DNA of 58,796 nt from an uncultured Clostridia bacterium (GTDB lineage Bacteria; Bacillota; Clostridia; Christensenellales; UBA1242): contig CALVML010000007.1 of assembly GCA_944345705.1 (NCBI GenBank), positions 1-58,796 of the forward strand, given 5' to 3'. Every line of letters begins with the position of its first letter. Within the stretch, counting starts at the first letter, position 1. The position numbers and the translations under genes were made by a program. Below the pieces are notes generated by a model. That model saw only the letters and a list, made by a program, of their open reading frames with translations, did not search any database and was not told the origin of the DNA. Shown one piece after another: positions 7,230 to 16,867 of this stretch.

Positions 7230-7352
7230 GGCGGAATGTCAGACGACCAAATCAAACAAGTTGATTTTCGCTGGATTTTAAATCCAGCGCGTCCGCCACT
7301 TTCACCCTAAAAATTTTACAATTTTTAGGGAACCCGAGTCCGCCATATCCGC
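7230..7352 (-). pseudogene. tRNA-Leu(TAA) 5'-half remnant with a hairpin repeat in its D-loop
   Basis: In tRNA orientation (minus strand) it begins GCGGATATGGCGGA as in the neighbouring intact tRNA-Leu. It is then interrupted at the D-loop by a 35-bp hairpin repeat (7304-7338), resumes with GGCGGACGCGC and a complete anticodon hairpin (loop TTTAAAA, anticodon TAA), and stops. No T-arm or 3' acceptor is present. A further hairpin (AAATCAA/TTGATTT) and an inverted piece of tRNA-Leu D-arm (7230-7247) follow, whose TCCGCC can close back onto GGCGGA. The whole can fold as a multi-arm structure. It cannot give a working tRNA. Confidence 0.75.
7304..7338. repeat. Hairpin repeat (solo copy inside the tRNA-Leu remnant)
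   Basis: A perfect 11-bp stem (CCCTAAAAATT/AATTTTTAGGG) followed by AACCCGAG. It is the same unit as the tandem repeats at 29344-29490. Confidence 0.8.
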
Positions 7353-7489
7353 ATTACAACAATATATATTATATATAAAATTATAAAAAAAGCAAGTGTT
7401 TTTATCTTAAAATTTATTCTTTGTTTGATTTTGCAAATCAATTTTAGCGTACTGTTGTATGACGGACTTTATTTTTTAAGACGAACTAT

Positions 7490-7798
7490 TTACTTAACTC
7501 GCAACGGGCAGAACAGTGGAATAAGCGGATTATCTCTATTTTCAAAAAGGTCTAAAAGGATCTCTGTACCTGCAAATGCATTTATGATGCCGTTTGCTCC
7601 ACAGCTAATCAAATAATATATTCCATCTTCTTTGGACTTGCCGATAAGACCTAGGTTATTGTCAGTCCAGCCAAAATATCCACAAAATTTATATTCAATT
7701 AAATCATCGCCATTTTCTGTTTTAAGAAAAGGAAGCATTTTATATAATGTTTCTATAAGCTTTTGATATTTTTTTCTAGCCACTTTCTCATCTGACAT
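7490..7798 (-). pseudogene. C-terminal fragment of a DAO-family FAD-dependent oxidoreductase
   Basis: The 102-residue frame matches only the end of the glycine/D-amino-acid oxidase-type flavoenzymes. It has GWTDNNLGLIGKSKEDGIYYLISCGANGIINAFAGTE, corresponding to the C-terminal FAD-binding region, and ends PLFCPLR, as full-length relatives do. The N-terminal Rossmann GxGxxG half is absent. A stop lies three codons upstream of the first ATG, in another frame IIGF-like residues continue for a few codons, and beyond that nothing is recognisable. It is therefore a decayed remnant, next to the rearranged tRNA-Leu locus. Confidence 0.7.
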
Positions 7799-7960
7799 CT
7801 CTAGGACTTAAAATGAAACCTATTATTGATGCTCTTGCCGAATTTGGAAACGTGTATAAAAAACAATATAAAAATAGTAAGCAAGATTAGAAAAATAAGA
7901 AATTAAAACCATCTTTTCATGTTTTTTTAAAATACATATTAAAAAATCTTAAAAGTCATT

Positions 7961-8488
7961 TTATTTATAAAGTTTATATGCTTTTTTAAGAATATTTGAT
8001 ATATATTCATTTTTTTCTCTTGTATATCTTTTTCGATCGGAAGAAAACTCTTCTGATAGTTTTATTTTCAATTCTTGATATTTTTTGATTTCTTGCGGAT
8101 GTTCTATCAAGTATTTTTTAAAAAAGATAAATTCATTCCAATATTCGCTGTCAATCAGTTGCAAATGTATATAGTAAGTTCTACATTTTGGTGGTCCTTT
8201 GCGAGCGAGTATTTCACCTTTAGTTTGATAGTTGTCTAGTACATCATAGCCATTTTTTATCAATATATCAGCTATTTCAAACAAGGTTTGTTCATCTTTA
8301 GTGCCTATTGCAATATCAATAATTGGCTTGGCACTCAAATTAGGAATAGATGTGCTGCCAACATGTTCAATTTGGATATCATAATCTTTTAAAATATTCT
8401 CGAGTACCTTTTTCTCCTTTTCGAATTCATTTATCCAATTTTTGTCATAAGGATAAATTTCAACCACATCTTTATCTAGACCTATCAT
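7961..8488 (-). CDS. GrpB family protein (nucleotidyltransferase-fold)
   Basis: A 175-residue protein of the GrpB/UPF0157 family. It begins with the characteristic VEIYPYDKNWINEFEKEKKVL and has the conserved core IEHVGSTSIPNLSAKPIIDIAIG, which holds the GS...D-x-D-type nucleotidyltransferase pattern, then RTYYIHLQ and a helical C-terminus. Length is normal for the family. Substrate and cellular role are not established for the family. GGGAGGG precedes the start. It is a single gene, cytoplasmic. Confidence 0.9.
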   Translation of the reverse strand: MIGLDKDVVEIYPYDKNWINEFEKEKKVLENILKDYDIQIEHVGSTSIPNLSAKPIIDIAIGTKDEQTLFEIADILIKNGYDVLDNYQTKGEILARKGPPKCRTYYIHLQLIDSEYWNEFIFFKKYLIEHPQEIKKYQELKIKLSEEFSSDRKRYTREKNEYISNILKKAYKLYK

Positions 8489-8677
8489 AAGAACCCTCCC
8501 TACCTTAATTTATATAATAATAGTTTAAATATGTCAAACATTAATTGTGAATTTCGATTAAATAGAAATTTGTTTTTTTGGATTAGTTAAAAATAAAAAT
8601 TACACAATCTTTTTGAATTCTTTTTATAATGTGCTATTAATATTTTATCTTAATTTTTAAAAAAGAAGGGGAGTGAA

Positions 8678-9157
8678 ATGGCAAGAGATGTTGAATATTA
8701 CAAAGATGAAGGACTGTTTAAATTGCGTGTTTGTGGTATTATAAGAAAGGGTGATAAGGTGCTTATTGAAAAAGATGCGGATTCGCAGTTATGGAGTTAT
8801 CCGGGTGGGAGAGTCAAACTTGGCGAAAGCACAATAGAAGCAGTAAAACGCGAACTAAAAGAAGAGTTAGAAATAGATATTGAAGTTGTTAAGAAACTTG
8901 CCTGCATTCAACTTTTTTCTAAACTTCCAAACAATGTTATTTTTCACGAAATAGGATTTTACTATCAAGTGAATAATCTTCAGCCTCTACCATGTCAAGA
9001 TTTCGATATTGAAGAAGAAATTGACAAAGGCAAACAAAAGCATAATTTTAAATGGATAACAATTGACCAGCTTAAAGAAATGGACGTTGTCCCTCGTGCG
9101 CTAAAGGATGTTATCATCAGCGGTTTAGAAAATCAAGATATAATTTCATGCTTTTAA
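8678..9157 (+). CDS. NUDIX hydrolase
   Basis: A 159-residue hydrolase that should cleave a nucleoside diphosphate linked to another group, using Mg2+. The Nudix box runs from G44: five residues, E50, seven residues, then REL-K-EE (58-63). The usual glycine two residues after EE is Glu65 here, a tolerated but noticeable variation. The acidic residues that bind metal are all present. The strong ribosome site GGGGAG lies 4 bases before ATG. The substrate cannot be inferred. Confidence 0.9.
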   Translation: MARDVEYYKDEGLFKLRVCGIIRKGDKVLIEKDADSQLWSYPGGRVKLGESTIEAVKRELKEELEIDIEVVKKLACIQLFSKLPNNVIFHEIGFYYQVNNLQPLPCQDFDIEEEIDKGKQKHNFKWITIDQLKEMDVVPRALKDVIISGLENQDIISCF

Positions 9158-9308
9158 ATTATTCTTTGATTAATAGGATCGAAAATAATATTATAATTAA
9201 AAATTAAAATATATTAATAGAAAAGATTAATATCTAAAAGATATTGATTTTTTTGTGTCAAACTGCTTTTTATTTAATATCATGATAATTTGCAATGAGG
9301 CACAAATA

Positions 9309-9593
9309 ATGAGAAATTTTAATCCATTTAACCCATGCGACCCATGTGGTTGTTTTAATCCGATATGCACGCCTATTATCGTGCGCGGTGCAACAGGTAT
9401 AACTGGTTCAACTGGCAATACTGGCGCTACTGGAGCAACAGGCGCTACTGGTGCAACTGGTCCTAAAGGTCGTTCTGCATGTGATAGTGTTCATTATGCT
9501 ACCTTAGCAGGCAAATCTGGCAACTTATTTAGCAGTGGAATTATTTTGATAAATTTTTACAATTTTAGGTTAATTTTTAAAAAGTCGATTTAA
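9309..9593 (+). CDS. Short collagen-like (G-x-T repeat) protein
   Basis: A 94-residue protein whose residues about 28-56 are Gly-x-Thr/Ala triplets (GATGITGSTGNTGATGATG...) ending PKG. They are preceded by a Cys/Pro/Phe-rich head (FNPCDPCGCFNP). This layout resembles exosporium or spore-surface collagen-like proteins of spore formers (BclA-type), but the usual long C-terminal globular domain is replaced by about 35 unrelated residues, so the gene may be truncated. ATG 9309 is chosen over 9255 because TGAGG lies upstream of it. A spore-surface location is inferred only. Confidence 0.65.
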   Translation: MRNFNPFNPCDPCGCFNPICTPIIVRGATGITGSTGNTGATGATGATGATGPKGRSACDSVHYATLAGKSGNLFSSGIILINFYNFRLIFKKSI

Positions 9594-9658
9594 ATTTTCT
9601 TACAAGCAACAGAAAAAAATTAAATATAAAGAATAAATCAAATTATTAATTTAAATTA

Positions 9659-9699
9659 AAAAAATACTTGAAATGCAAGACTTGATTTCAAGTATTTTT
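9659..9699. terminator. Bidirectional terminator
   Basis: A perfect stem AAAATACTTGAAAT/ATTTCAAGTATTTT with a 10-base loop between two convergent genes. Confidence 0.85.
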
Positions 9700-9702
9700 G
9701 AT

Positions 9703-10620
9703 TTAGTTTTCTTTTTGCCATAGATTTTCAGGATAGACTTTTTCTTCTATAAGTGTCTTTATTGCTTGTGTTACGCTTTCTTTATCTTCTCTATAAGTTA
9801 CGCCATACCAATTTGAACTTGTTGAAAATACTTTCATTTTAGCACCTAGTTTGCTACTTGCGTAAGGCATTTGATTTAGAAGCAAGAATTCATCTTTTTC
9901 GATATCAGTTTGCATATCTGTTAAAAATAATTCAAATTGACTTTCGAGAATATCAAAGAAGTTATCACGAAAGCATAGTAAGTTCATATTGACTAGAATA
10001 TTTCCATCGATCTGTCTGGTATCTTGCGTGCCTTCAGGTGTGGCTAAGATTTTTCCGTCAATTTTTTCCATATTATTTTCGACTACATTTATAAAATATC
10101 CGTCCTTAATCTCGCAAATACCACGCCTTACTTTACCTTTGTCAGTGAGAGTGTTTTTAGCCTTATAGCATATTACCGCATAAGTAAGAGGATCAGGGTA
10201 GTCATCAAAGAATTGACTTGCCCGCCTCAAACCTTCAAAGCCATAAAAATCGTCTGCATTAATAACGGTAAAATCGCCCTTTACTTTGCCTGCAGCGCAT
10301 AGCAGTGCATGGCCTGTTCCAAAAGGTTTTTTACGCATTGTCGCATCAACATCTTTAGGTACAAAATCATTCATACCTTGAAAGGCATATTCAACATCAA
10401 TAAAATTTGCTATTCTATTGCCGATGGTGCTCTTAAATATTTCAAGGTTTTCTTCCTTAATCACAAAAACCACTTTGTTAAAACCAGCGCGCCTTGCATC
10501 GTATACCGAATAGTCAATTATAAAATTTCCGTGTTCATCAATTGGTTCGACTTGTTTAAGTCCTTGAAATCTGCTTCCAAGCCCGCCCGCCAAAACAACT
10601 AAAGTCTTATCTTTTTGCAC
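9703..10620 (-). CDS. Sugar-phosphate nucleotidyltransferase family protein
   Basis: A 305-residue cytoplasmic enzyme of the NTP-transferase fold. The N-terminal signature LAGGLGSRFQGLKQVEPI gives the G-x-G-S/T-R nucleotide loop and the Lys that binds the sugar phosphate. IIDYSVYDARRAGF follows, and VINADDFYG supplies the metal-binding Asp. It should join a sugar-1-phosphate (or similar) to NTP; the sugar is unknown. The start is GTG, with AGGAG seven bases upstream. It is a single gene whose upstream 240 bases show no other gene. Confidence 0.85.
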   Translation of the reverse strand: MQKDKTLVVLAGGLGSRFQGLKQVEPIDEHGNFIIDYSVYDARRAGFNKVVFVIKEENLEIFKSTIGNRIANFIDVEYAFQGMNDFVPKDVDATMRKKPFGTGHALLCAAGKVKGDFTVINADDFYGFEGLRRASQFFDDYPDPLTYAVICYKAKNTLTDKGKVRRGICEIKDGYFINVVENNMEKIDGKILATPEGTQDTRQIDGNILVNMNLLCFRDNFFDILESQFELFLTDMQTDIEKDEFLLLNQMPYASSKLGAKMKVFSTSSNWYGVTYREDKESVTQAIKTLIEEKVYPENLWQKEN

Positions 10621-10859
10621 ATTTTACTCCTTTTTATTTTAATATAACTATCTAAATAAAGTTACAGTAAACTCATAAAGTCATTAATAGTATATAACCT
10701 TCATCAATAAATTGTCACTAATTTATCTTTAAATTAAGTGTAACATAAAAGCAATAGATTTCCAATTATATTAAAGAAAATGTTTTGATAGTTTTATACA
10801 TATTTTGCAAGTATTTGTACATAATAGTGTTAACTATTCAAGGATAAAGGAGGAAATAT

Positions 10860-11414
10860 ATGGATAGGACAAAAACTTTTAGAACGATGGCAACTCTTGC
10901 ACTATGTCTAATGCTTATACTTGTTTCAGGGTTTATTTTGACAGCCTGTGGAAAAACTACAAGCAAAGATGTGTATGCAACAGACCATGTAGTTGACTTT
11001 GCAGGTCAGCAATTTGAAAATACAACTGACTTCAAAGTTGTGTCTAGTGACGGTAAAAACTTTACAGCTCAAGGCACTCTTGCAACTATGACGAGTGAGC
11101 AGGCAACTGCTTGGGGAACTACCGAAGGAGCAAGATATTGCATTGTCAGCATTAAAATGGAGCCAAAAGCCGCTCTCAAGACTGGCTGGGTAAACAGTGA
11201 AAATCGTGATACTGCATTTGGAAGCGAAGTGACAACAAAATACTATAATGGTACAGAAGGGGTAAAAGAATATGTGCTTGGTATCAGTGGAAGCAATATC
11301 AACCATAGCGAAAACCCAATTTGGAGAATTGAAGTTACAAACCCAGTTGCAGAAGGCGAAACTGCTACTACTATAGTTTATACTATCGATTTTGCAAATT
11401 TAATCAATGGTTAA
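10860..11414 (+). CDS. Lipoprotein, function unknown
   Basis: A 184-residue secreted lipoprotein: basic n-region, hydrophobic segment and lipobox LTAC with Cys30 as the expected lipid anchor, placing it on the outer face of the membrane. The mature part is about 150 residues, beta-rich and without Cys, and contains a conserved-looking YNGTEGVKEYVLGISGSNI stretch. I know no family. GGAGG lies 7 bases before ATG, and a strong terminator follows. Confidence 0.8.
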   Translation: MDRTKTFRTMATLALCLMLILVSGFILTACGKTTSKDVYATDHVVDFAGQQFENTTDFKVVSSDGKNFTAQGTLATMTSEQATAWGTTEGARYCIVSIKMEPKAALKTGWVNSENRDTAFGSEVTTKYYNGTEGVKEYVLGISGSNINHSENPIWRIEVTNPVAEGETATTIVYTIDFANLING

Positions 11415-11431
11415 CATATAAATTTAAAAAG

Positions 11432-11458
11432 GTCTAGTTTATAACTAGACTTTTTTTT
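11432..11458 (+). terminator. Strong rho-independent terminator
   Basis: GTCTAGTT/AACTAGAC with an ATA-containing loop followed by eight Ts. Confidence 0.92.
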
Positions 11459-11502
11459 GTATTTATAATATAATAATATACATAGACAAGGAAAGGAGAA
11501 AC

Positions 11503-12195
11503 ATGGCAAGATTTAATGAAAAATATTTTAATGCAGATCCTAAAGATAACGTAACCATAGATAGTTTGTTATCGACTGACGAACAGGTTTTATTAAGAAC
11601 AAAACCACATAAAAAAGCCTTTATTTTATCGCGCATTTTTTCAATGCTTCCGATAGTATTGATTTGGCTTGCTTTTGATGGTACATTTCTATATTTTCTT
11701 TTTACGAGTTTTGCGAAAGATGGACTTCCTGTTGTCTTTATAGTAATAATTTGCATCTTTTTTGCTCTGCATTTAATTCCTGTATGGATATGGCTTAGTC
11801 GAGTAATAACAGCGTATGCACATTATAAAAATACTGAATTTTGCATTACAAACAAGAGAATAATTTGCAAAAGCGGACTTATTGCTGATATCAAAAATGT
11901 ATATTTTCAAGATATTGTGTCGGTAAATGTAAGAGTTGGACTAATCGACAAGATGCTTAAAGTTGGCGACATTTATGTGCGCAGTTTAAATGAAGCAGTA
12001 GTTTTAAGTGATATTGAAAATCCTTATGTTATAGGCAATAAATTGCAACAAATCGTCAATGATATTAAAGCGGATATTCAATATCCAAACGCACTGCGTC
12101 CAGAAGATAATCAAGGTTATCAAACAAAGTATACTGCAGAATATACTGCAGATTTGTATGCTGATCAGTCAAACAATGATGAATTTAAAAATTAG
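11503..12195 (+). CDS. Bacterial PH-domain (YdbS-like) membrane protein
   Basis: A 230-residue protein with two transmembrane segments (about residues 52-75 and 80-105). A bacterial PH-type domain follows at about 112-190, recognised by FCITNKRIICKSGLIADIKNVYFQDIVSVNVRVGLIDKMLKVGDIYV. This is the typical order in YdbS/bPH2 proteins. The C-terminal tail is polar. Function in the family is generally unknown; it acts at the membrane. AAGGAG precedes the ATG and a terminator follows. Confidence 0.85.
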   Translation: MARFNEKYFNADPKDNVTIDSLLSTDEQVLLRTKPHKKAFILSRIFSMLPIVLIWLAFDGTFLYFLFTSFAKDGLPVVFIVIICIFFALHLIPVWIWLSRVITAYAHYKNTEFCITNKRIICKSGLIADIKNVYFQDIVSVNVRVGLIDKMLKVGDIYVRSLNEAVVLSDIENPYVIGNKLQQIVNDIKADIQYPNALRPEDNQGYQTKYTAEYTADLYADQSNNDEFKN

Positions 12196-12210
12196 TGTTG
12201 CTTTAATATT

Positions 12211-12241
12211 AAGATGCTAAGTAATTTGGCATCTTTTTTTG
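12211..12241 (+). terminator. Rho-independent terminator
   Basis: AAGATGC/GCATCTT stem followed by a long T-run. Confidence 0.85.
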
Positions 12242-12300
12242 ATGTAAATTGTTGGTGGTTTAGGGCAAGAGATAATTAATTAAAAATTAAAAATTGTTAA

Positions 12301-13674
<1,374 letters not shown>

Positions 13675-13716
13675 TCTAAAATTTATTTTAAAAATAGAAA
13701 TATTAAAAATTTAACA

Positions 13717-13755
13717 AAAAAATGGCAAAAAAATCAAAATTTTGCCATTTTTTTT
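13717..13755. terminator. Bidirectional terminator
   Basis: AAAAAATGGCAAAA pairs with TTTTGCCATTTTTT, flanked by A- and T-runs, between eno and the convergent phosphatase gene. Confidence 0.85.
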
Positions 13756-13847
13756 CATATTTTATTAAAATTATACTAAATTTTTAATTATTTATATTTA
13801 ATTAAGTATTGCATTGATTGATAATAAATTCAAATTTTTTATTCCAT

Positions 13848-14552
13848 TCACCACATTTGCTTGCATTCTTCAATAAAACTTTCATTTCCAGCAATTTGCC
13901 ATTTATCTTTAATCAAAGTTTGTCCTCCAGCTTTTTCAATCAAGTAGAAGCCAGGGAGATAGTCCCATTTATTGATATTGTAAAAGAAGGCTCCACCTAG
14001 TATTCCACTTGCTACCCATGCATAACTTATGCTTGAGCAATGCAAAAGACGCAAGTATCTTTCTGATATGCCCATTTTTATTAGTTTTTCACTTTCACTG
14101 CCATAGCCACCACCATAAATACATTTTTTATAGTTACGCGTGTTTACCTGTATTTTTTCATCATTACAGTAAGCACCATCTTCATCAGCATAGTAAAGTT
14201 GATTTAATGTTGGCGAGTAAATGATTGATGAAATTGTTTTTTCATCTTTTACCATTGCTATTTGTATTGCCCAGATTGGCATATTATTTGCAAAATTGAT
14301 TGTTCCGTCTATTGGATCAATAACAAAATAATCTTTCCCAAGGAGTGCATTTGAGTTAAATTCTTCACTTAATATATTAAATGTAGGGTAGAGATTTTTC
14401 AATCTATCGATTATGAATTTTTCAATTTCATAGTCGAAGTTTGTGACCAAATCGTCACCTTTATCTCCTTTTGCATTGACAACCATGTCATCATCTATCA
14501 ATTTTGATGCTTCAAGTACTATTTCCTTTAGTTTCATTGTATAATCTTTCAT
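13848..14552 (-). CDS. Inositol monophosphatase-family phosphatase
   Basis: A 234-residue Mg2+-dependent phosphatase. Metal ligands are visible as Glu63-Glu64 (LSEEF) and DPIDGT (79-84). The C-terminal metal-site motif, usually WD-x-A-A-G, is WDYLPG here, keeping the Trp-Asp and Gly. It could act on inositol phosphates, histidinol phosphate or 3'-phosphoadenosine-type substrates; the sequence does not decide. It follows the small zinc-ribbon-like gene by 17 bases on the same strand, so they are probably co-transcribed. Confidence 0.9.
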   Translation of the reverse strand: MKDYTMKLKEIVLEASKLIDDDMVVNAKGDKGDDLVTNFDYEIEKFIIDRLKNLYPTFNILSEEFNSNALLGKDYFVIDPIDGTINFANNMPIWAIQIAMVKDEKTISSIIYSPTLNQLYYADEDGAYCNDEKIQVNTRNYKKCIYGGGYGSESEKLIKMGISERYLRLLHCSSISYAWVASGILGGAFFYNINKWDYLPGFYLIEKAGGQTLIKDKWQIAGNESFIEECKQMW

Positions 14553-14569
14553 ATTAACTTTAAATCTCC

Positions 14570-14893
14570 TTAAACTTCCTTTTTGTGAATTGATGAATTG
14601 ATAATTCTATAGGCAAGCCTGTTTTCTTTTTTGTAAATATAGGGTACTGCTAAAACAGTATGACAATTTGGACATATAAGCGGAGCAATATCTTTTTTAT
14701 CAAGTGTCAAAACTTGCGTCAATGTGTCATGTGAAAGAATTCGATCTAAGTATAGTCTTAATAGTCTGCCGTCACCATCTTTTTGATATTTGCATATTTC
14801 CGTGTTACACTTTGAACAAGTTATTTGCAATATTTTATTTCTTCCTTGCCTTGTTTTTGTGTATCTATTAATTATGAATTTCCTTTTTGCCAT
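14570..14893 (-). CDS. Small zinc-ribbon-like protein
   Basis: A 107-residue basic protein with two C-x-x-C pairs (CSKC near residue 26 and CPNC near residue 74), the arrangement of a zinc ribbon. The segment between them, KYQKDGDGRLLRLYLDRI, is a distinctive conserved-looking stretch. A nucleic-acid-binding or redox role is possible but not shown. It is first in a probable two-gene unit with the phosphatase. Confidence 0.65.
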   Translation of the reverse strand: MAKRKFIINRYTKTRQGRNKILQITCSKCNTEICKYQKDGDGRLLRLYLDRILSHDTLTQVLTLDKKDIAPLICPNCHTVLAVPYIYKKENRLAYRIINSSIHKKEV

Positions 14894-15020
14894 ATCATAT
14901 TATACCAAACTAAATGCTCAAATCAAAATGAATAGAAAAAACTTGTTATAAATTTCAAGAAAATATTTAAAGATGCCACAAAATTTTTGCATTTAAAATA
15001 TAGACATAAAACAAAAAAAA

Positions 15021-15047
15021 GCAGGGAAACAATTCCCTACTTTTTTT
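15021..15047. terminator. Terminator-like hairpin with no gene in front
   Basis: GCAGGGAA/TTCCCTAC with a 4-base loop, T7 on one side and A8 on the other, so it would work in both directions. The 386-base gap 14894-15279 otherwise holds only a near-palindrome CATCGAGATATCGATG (15085-15100). It may end a small RNA or act as an attenuator in the leader of the minus-strand zinc-ribbon gene. Confidence 0.65.
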
Positions 15048-15279
15048 CGAGTAAAATACTTCTAGTAAAAGGTATACATAATTTCATCGAGATATCGATG
15101 TAAAAATATTATATCTTATTTTTATGAAATGTCAATATCAATTTTTAATTTTTGTCAATATTTTTTGTTAAGATGAAGAATAAGAAACATTTGTAGAGTG
15201 TGAGTTTAAAGTAAAATTGTTGATTTTTGTCAAGTTTTATGTTAATATATTAACAAGATCTAAACAAAAGGAGATAGAA

Positions 15280-16182
15280 ATGAGAACAAAAAGCAAAAAT
15301 AAATTTTTAGGAAGCATATTGAGCATAGTTGCCGTAATTTTATGCTTCGGTTTCTTGCTCACAGGTTGTGGCGGTAATAAAGATGCAGTTTCAACAATTA
15401 GTCTAAGCGAAGCGAAAACTATAATTGTAAATGCACTTGAAATAGATGAACCACAAGCTCAACTTATGACGCTTGCAGAAGAACAAAGTAATAGAGATGT
15501 ATTTGTAAAATTTGGTAAATCAAAAGTTTCCTTAAACGGAAAAGCAGATATGGGAGAAAATTCACAAGATACAATGCAAACTATTATAGTTGATAAAAAT
15601 GGCGGTAATTGGAATAAATATGTTCTTGAAGACAAACTCATGTATGCTGGTCTAGGAGAAATGACAACCCTTGAGTATTTTGATGGAGAATATGTTTTTA
15701 CCAATTATAATGGGAATATTTCCGTTACAGAGCCTTCTTCAAGTGTAGTAGGGATTTTACAAAATTATTCAGCACAGTTACTGATTTTTGATAAAATGTT
15801 TAGTGATGTTGCTTTTGAAACATTATATAAAAATGAGGTTGAAAAAAGAAATTACGATAATGGTTTTTCTTTAACTATAAATATTGACACTTATGAATTT
15901 TGGATATTTTTAATGCAACAACTTACTGGTGATAACTATCAAGAAATTATTAATTCAATAAGCGAAACACTTTTGAATAAACTTAAAAATGAAGCGACTA
16001 CACAACTTGTTGTTAATTTTGACAACAATGAAGATATGCAAAACTTAACTTTATCAATGACAAGTTTTAGTCAATCTGACGATACCATTATACCTACAAC
16101 CCAAACAATAACAGCAGAAGAATACACAGGCGAAATCACAGAGCCACAATGGGTAACTGATTATCTAGCAGAACAACAATAA
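15280..16182 (+). CDS. Lipoprotein, function unknown
   Basis: A 300-residue lipoprotein with lipobox LLTGC and Cys30 as the lipid anchor. The mature protein is predicted to be secreted and beta-rich, with repeated Lys/Asp-containing strands (for example FVKFGKSKVSLNGKADMGENS), and it resembles DUF-type LolA-like or outer-surface lipoproteins of Clostridia only in general layout. ATG 15280 is chosen over 15217 because AAAGGAG lies upstream. A weak terminator follows. Confidence 0.8.
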   Translation: MRTKSKNKFLGSILSIVAVILCFGFLLTGCGGNKDAVSTISLSEAKTIIVNALEIDEPQAQLMTLAEEQSNRDVFVKFGKSKVSLNGKADMGENSQDTMQTIIVDKNGGNWNKYVLEDKLMYAGLGEMTTLEYFDGEYVFTNYNGNISVTEPSSSVVGILQNYSAQLLIFDKMFSDVAFETLYKNEVEKRNYDNGFSLTINIDTYEFWIFLMQQLTGDNYQEIINSISETLLNKLKNEATTQLVVNFDNNEDMQNLTLSMTSFSQSDDTIIPTTQTITAEEYTGEITEPQWVTDYLAEQQ

Positions 16183-16188
16183 TTAATT

Positions 16189-16212
16189 AGACTGCAAATA
16201 AGCGGTCTTTTT
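16189..16212 (+). terminator. Weak terminator of the lipoprotein gene
   Basis: AGACTGC/GCGGTCT (one U-G pair) followed by TTTTT. Confidence 0.55.
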
Positions 16213-16266
16213 ATTTATGCCGTTTTTCTAAATGATTTTATATAAATGACGCAAAAATAAAATAAA

Positions 16267-16292
16267 AATGCAGATAAAGTTTTACCTGCATT
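16267..16292 (-). terminator. Terminator of tRNA-Asn
   Basis: Minus strand AATGCAG-TAAA/TTTA-CTGCATT followed by T-rich TTTATTTTATTTTT. Confidence 0.75.
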
Positions 16293-16300
16293 TTATTTTT

Positions 16301-16376
16301 TGGCTCCCCAAGTAGGACTCGAACCTACGACCTATCGGTTAACAGCCGAGCGCTCTACCGACTGAGCTATTGGGGA
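16301..16376 (-). tRNA. tRNA-Asn (anticodon GTT)
   Basis: A 76-nt cloverleaf: acceptor TCCCCAA/TTGGGGA, D-arm AGCTCAGTCGGTAGAGC, anticodon loop CTGTTAA, T-arm with GTTCGAGTC, discriminator G and encoded CCA. Confidence 0.96.
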
Positions 16377-16394
16377 ATATTGAGTTGTTTTGTG
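16343..16394 (-). repeat. 52-bp direct repeat, copy A (within intact tRNA-Asn)
   Basis: Identical to 16492-16543. It covers the tRNA-Asn 5' half from the anticodon stem to the 5' end plus 18 bases of 5' flank. Confidence 0.9.
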
Positions 16395-16414
16395 GCGAAT
16401 AAGTCGTCTTTTAA

Positions 16415-16543
16415 TTCCCCTCGGCTATTAATCGATCTATCGGTTTAATTCCGCTTGCGCTTTTTGCGTTGACCTTTCAGGTCTTGGCGACCAGCCGAGC
16501 GCTCTACCGACTGAGCTATTGGGGAATATTGAGTTGTTTTGTG
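16415..16543 (-). pseudogene. tRNA-Asn 5'-half duplicate folded with an inverted remnant
   Basis: In tRNA orientation it starts as tRNA-Asn through the anticodon stem (16492-16526, part of the 52-bp repeat reaching 16543). It then leaves the tRNA sequence and continues with small hairpins, including GACCT-GAA-AGGTC. It ends with AGCCGAG-GGGAA (16415-16426), the complement of the half-tRNA's CTCGGCT and TTCCCC. The piece can therefore close on itself as a multi-arm structure with the D-arm as one arm. It has no anticodon loop, T-arm or 3' acceptor and cannot be a tRNA. The rest of the gap to 16867 is AT-rich with nothing recognised. Confidence 0.7.
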
Positions 16544-16867
16544 ATATTTTTCTTATTGCACCACGTTAAAATAGACCTTACATCTATTTTGCATGATTAT
16601 AATAGCAAATCATTTATAAAATGTCAATGATTTTTTTATATTTTTTAAAAATTTATTATTATTTCTTTCAACGAAAGCAAAAATTGTATTTTTTTAGCAA
16701 ATAGTGATCAAGTATGTTTAATTTTGACAGATTTTATTTTGATATAAAGTTTGCAACGAATAAGGATATCTGCAAGATTAAAATAATATTGGTTTTGGAT
16801 AATTATATAAAGCAATCGTCTATATCAAGCAATATAAAAAGGAGCTTTGATTTGCTCCTTCTTTACA

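Noticed and set aside
7813..7890. 25-codon plus-strand frame upstream of the oxidoreductase fragment
   Set aside because: No ribosome site and no recognisable content; it lies in decayed sequence.
9227..9418. 63-codon minus-strand frame
   Set aside because: It is the shadow of the collagen-like Gly/Thr repeat.
16301..16543. Phage or ICE attachment site at tRNA-Asn
   Set aside because: The 52-bp repeat covers the 5' half plus 5' flank, whereas integrases usually use the 3' half or anticodon loop, and only 97 bp lie between copies. No integrase gene is in the window.
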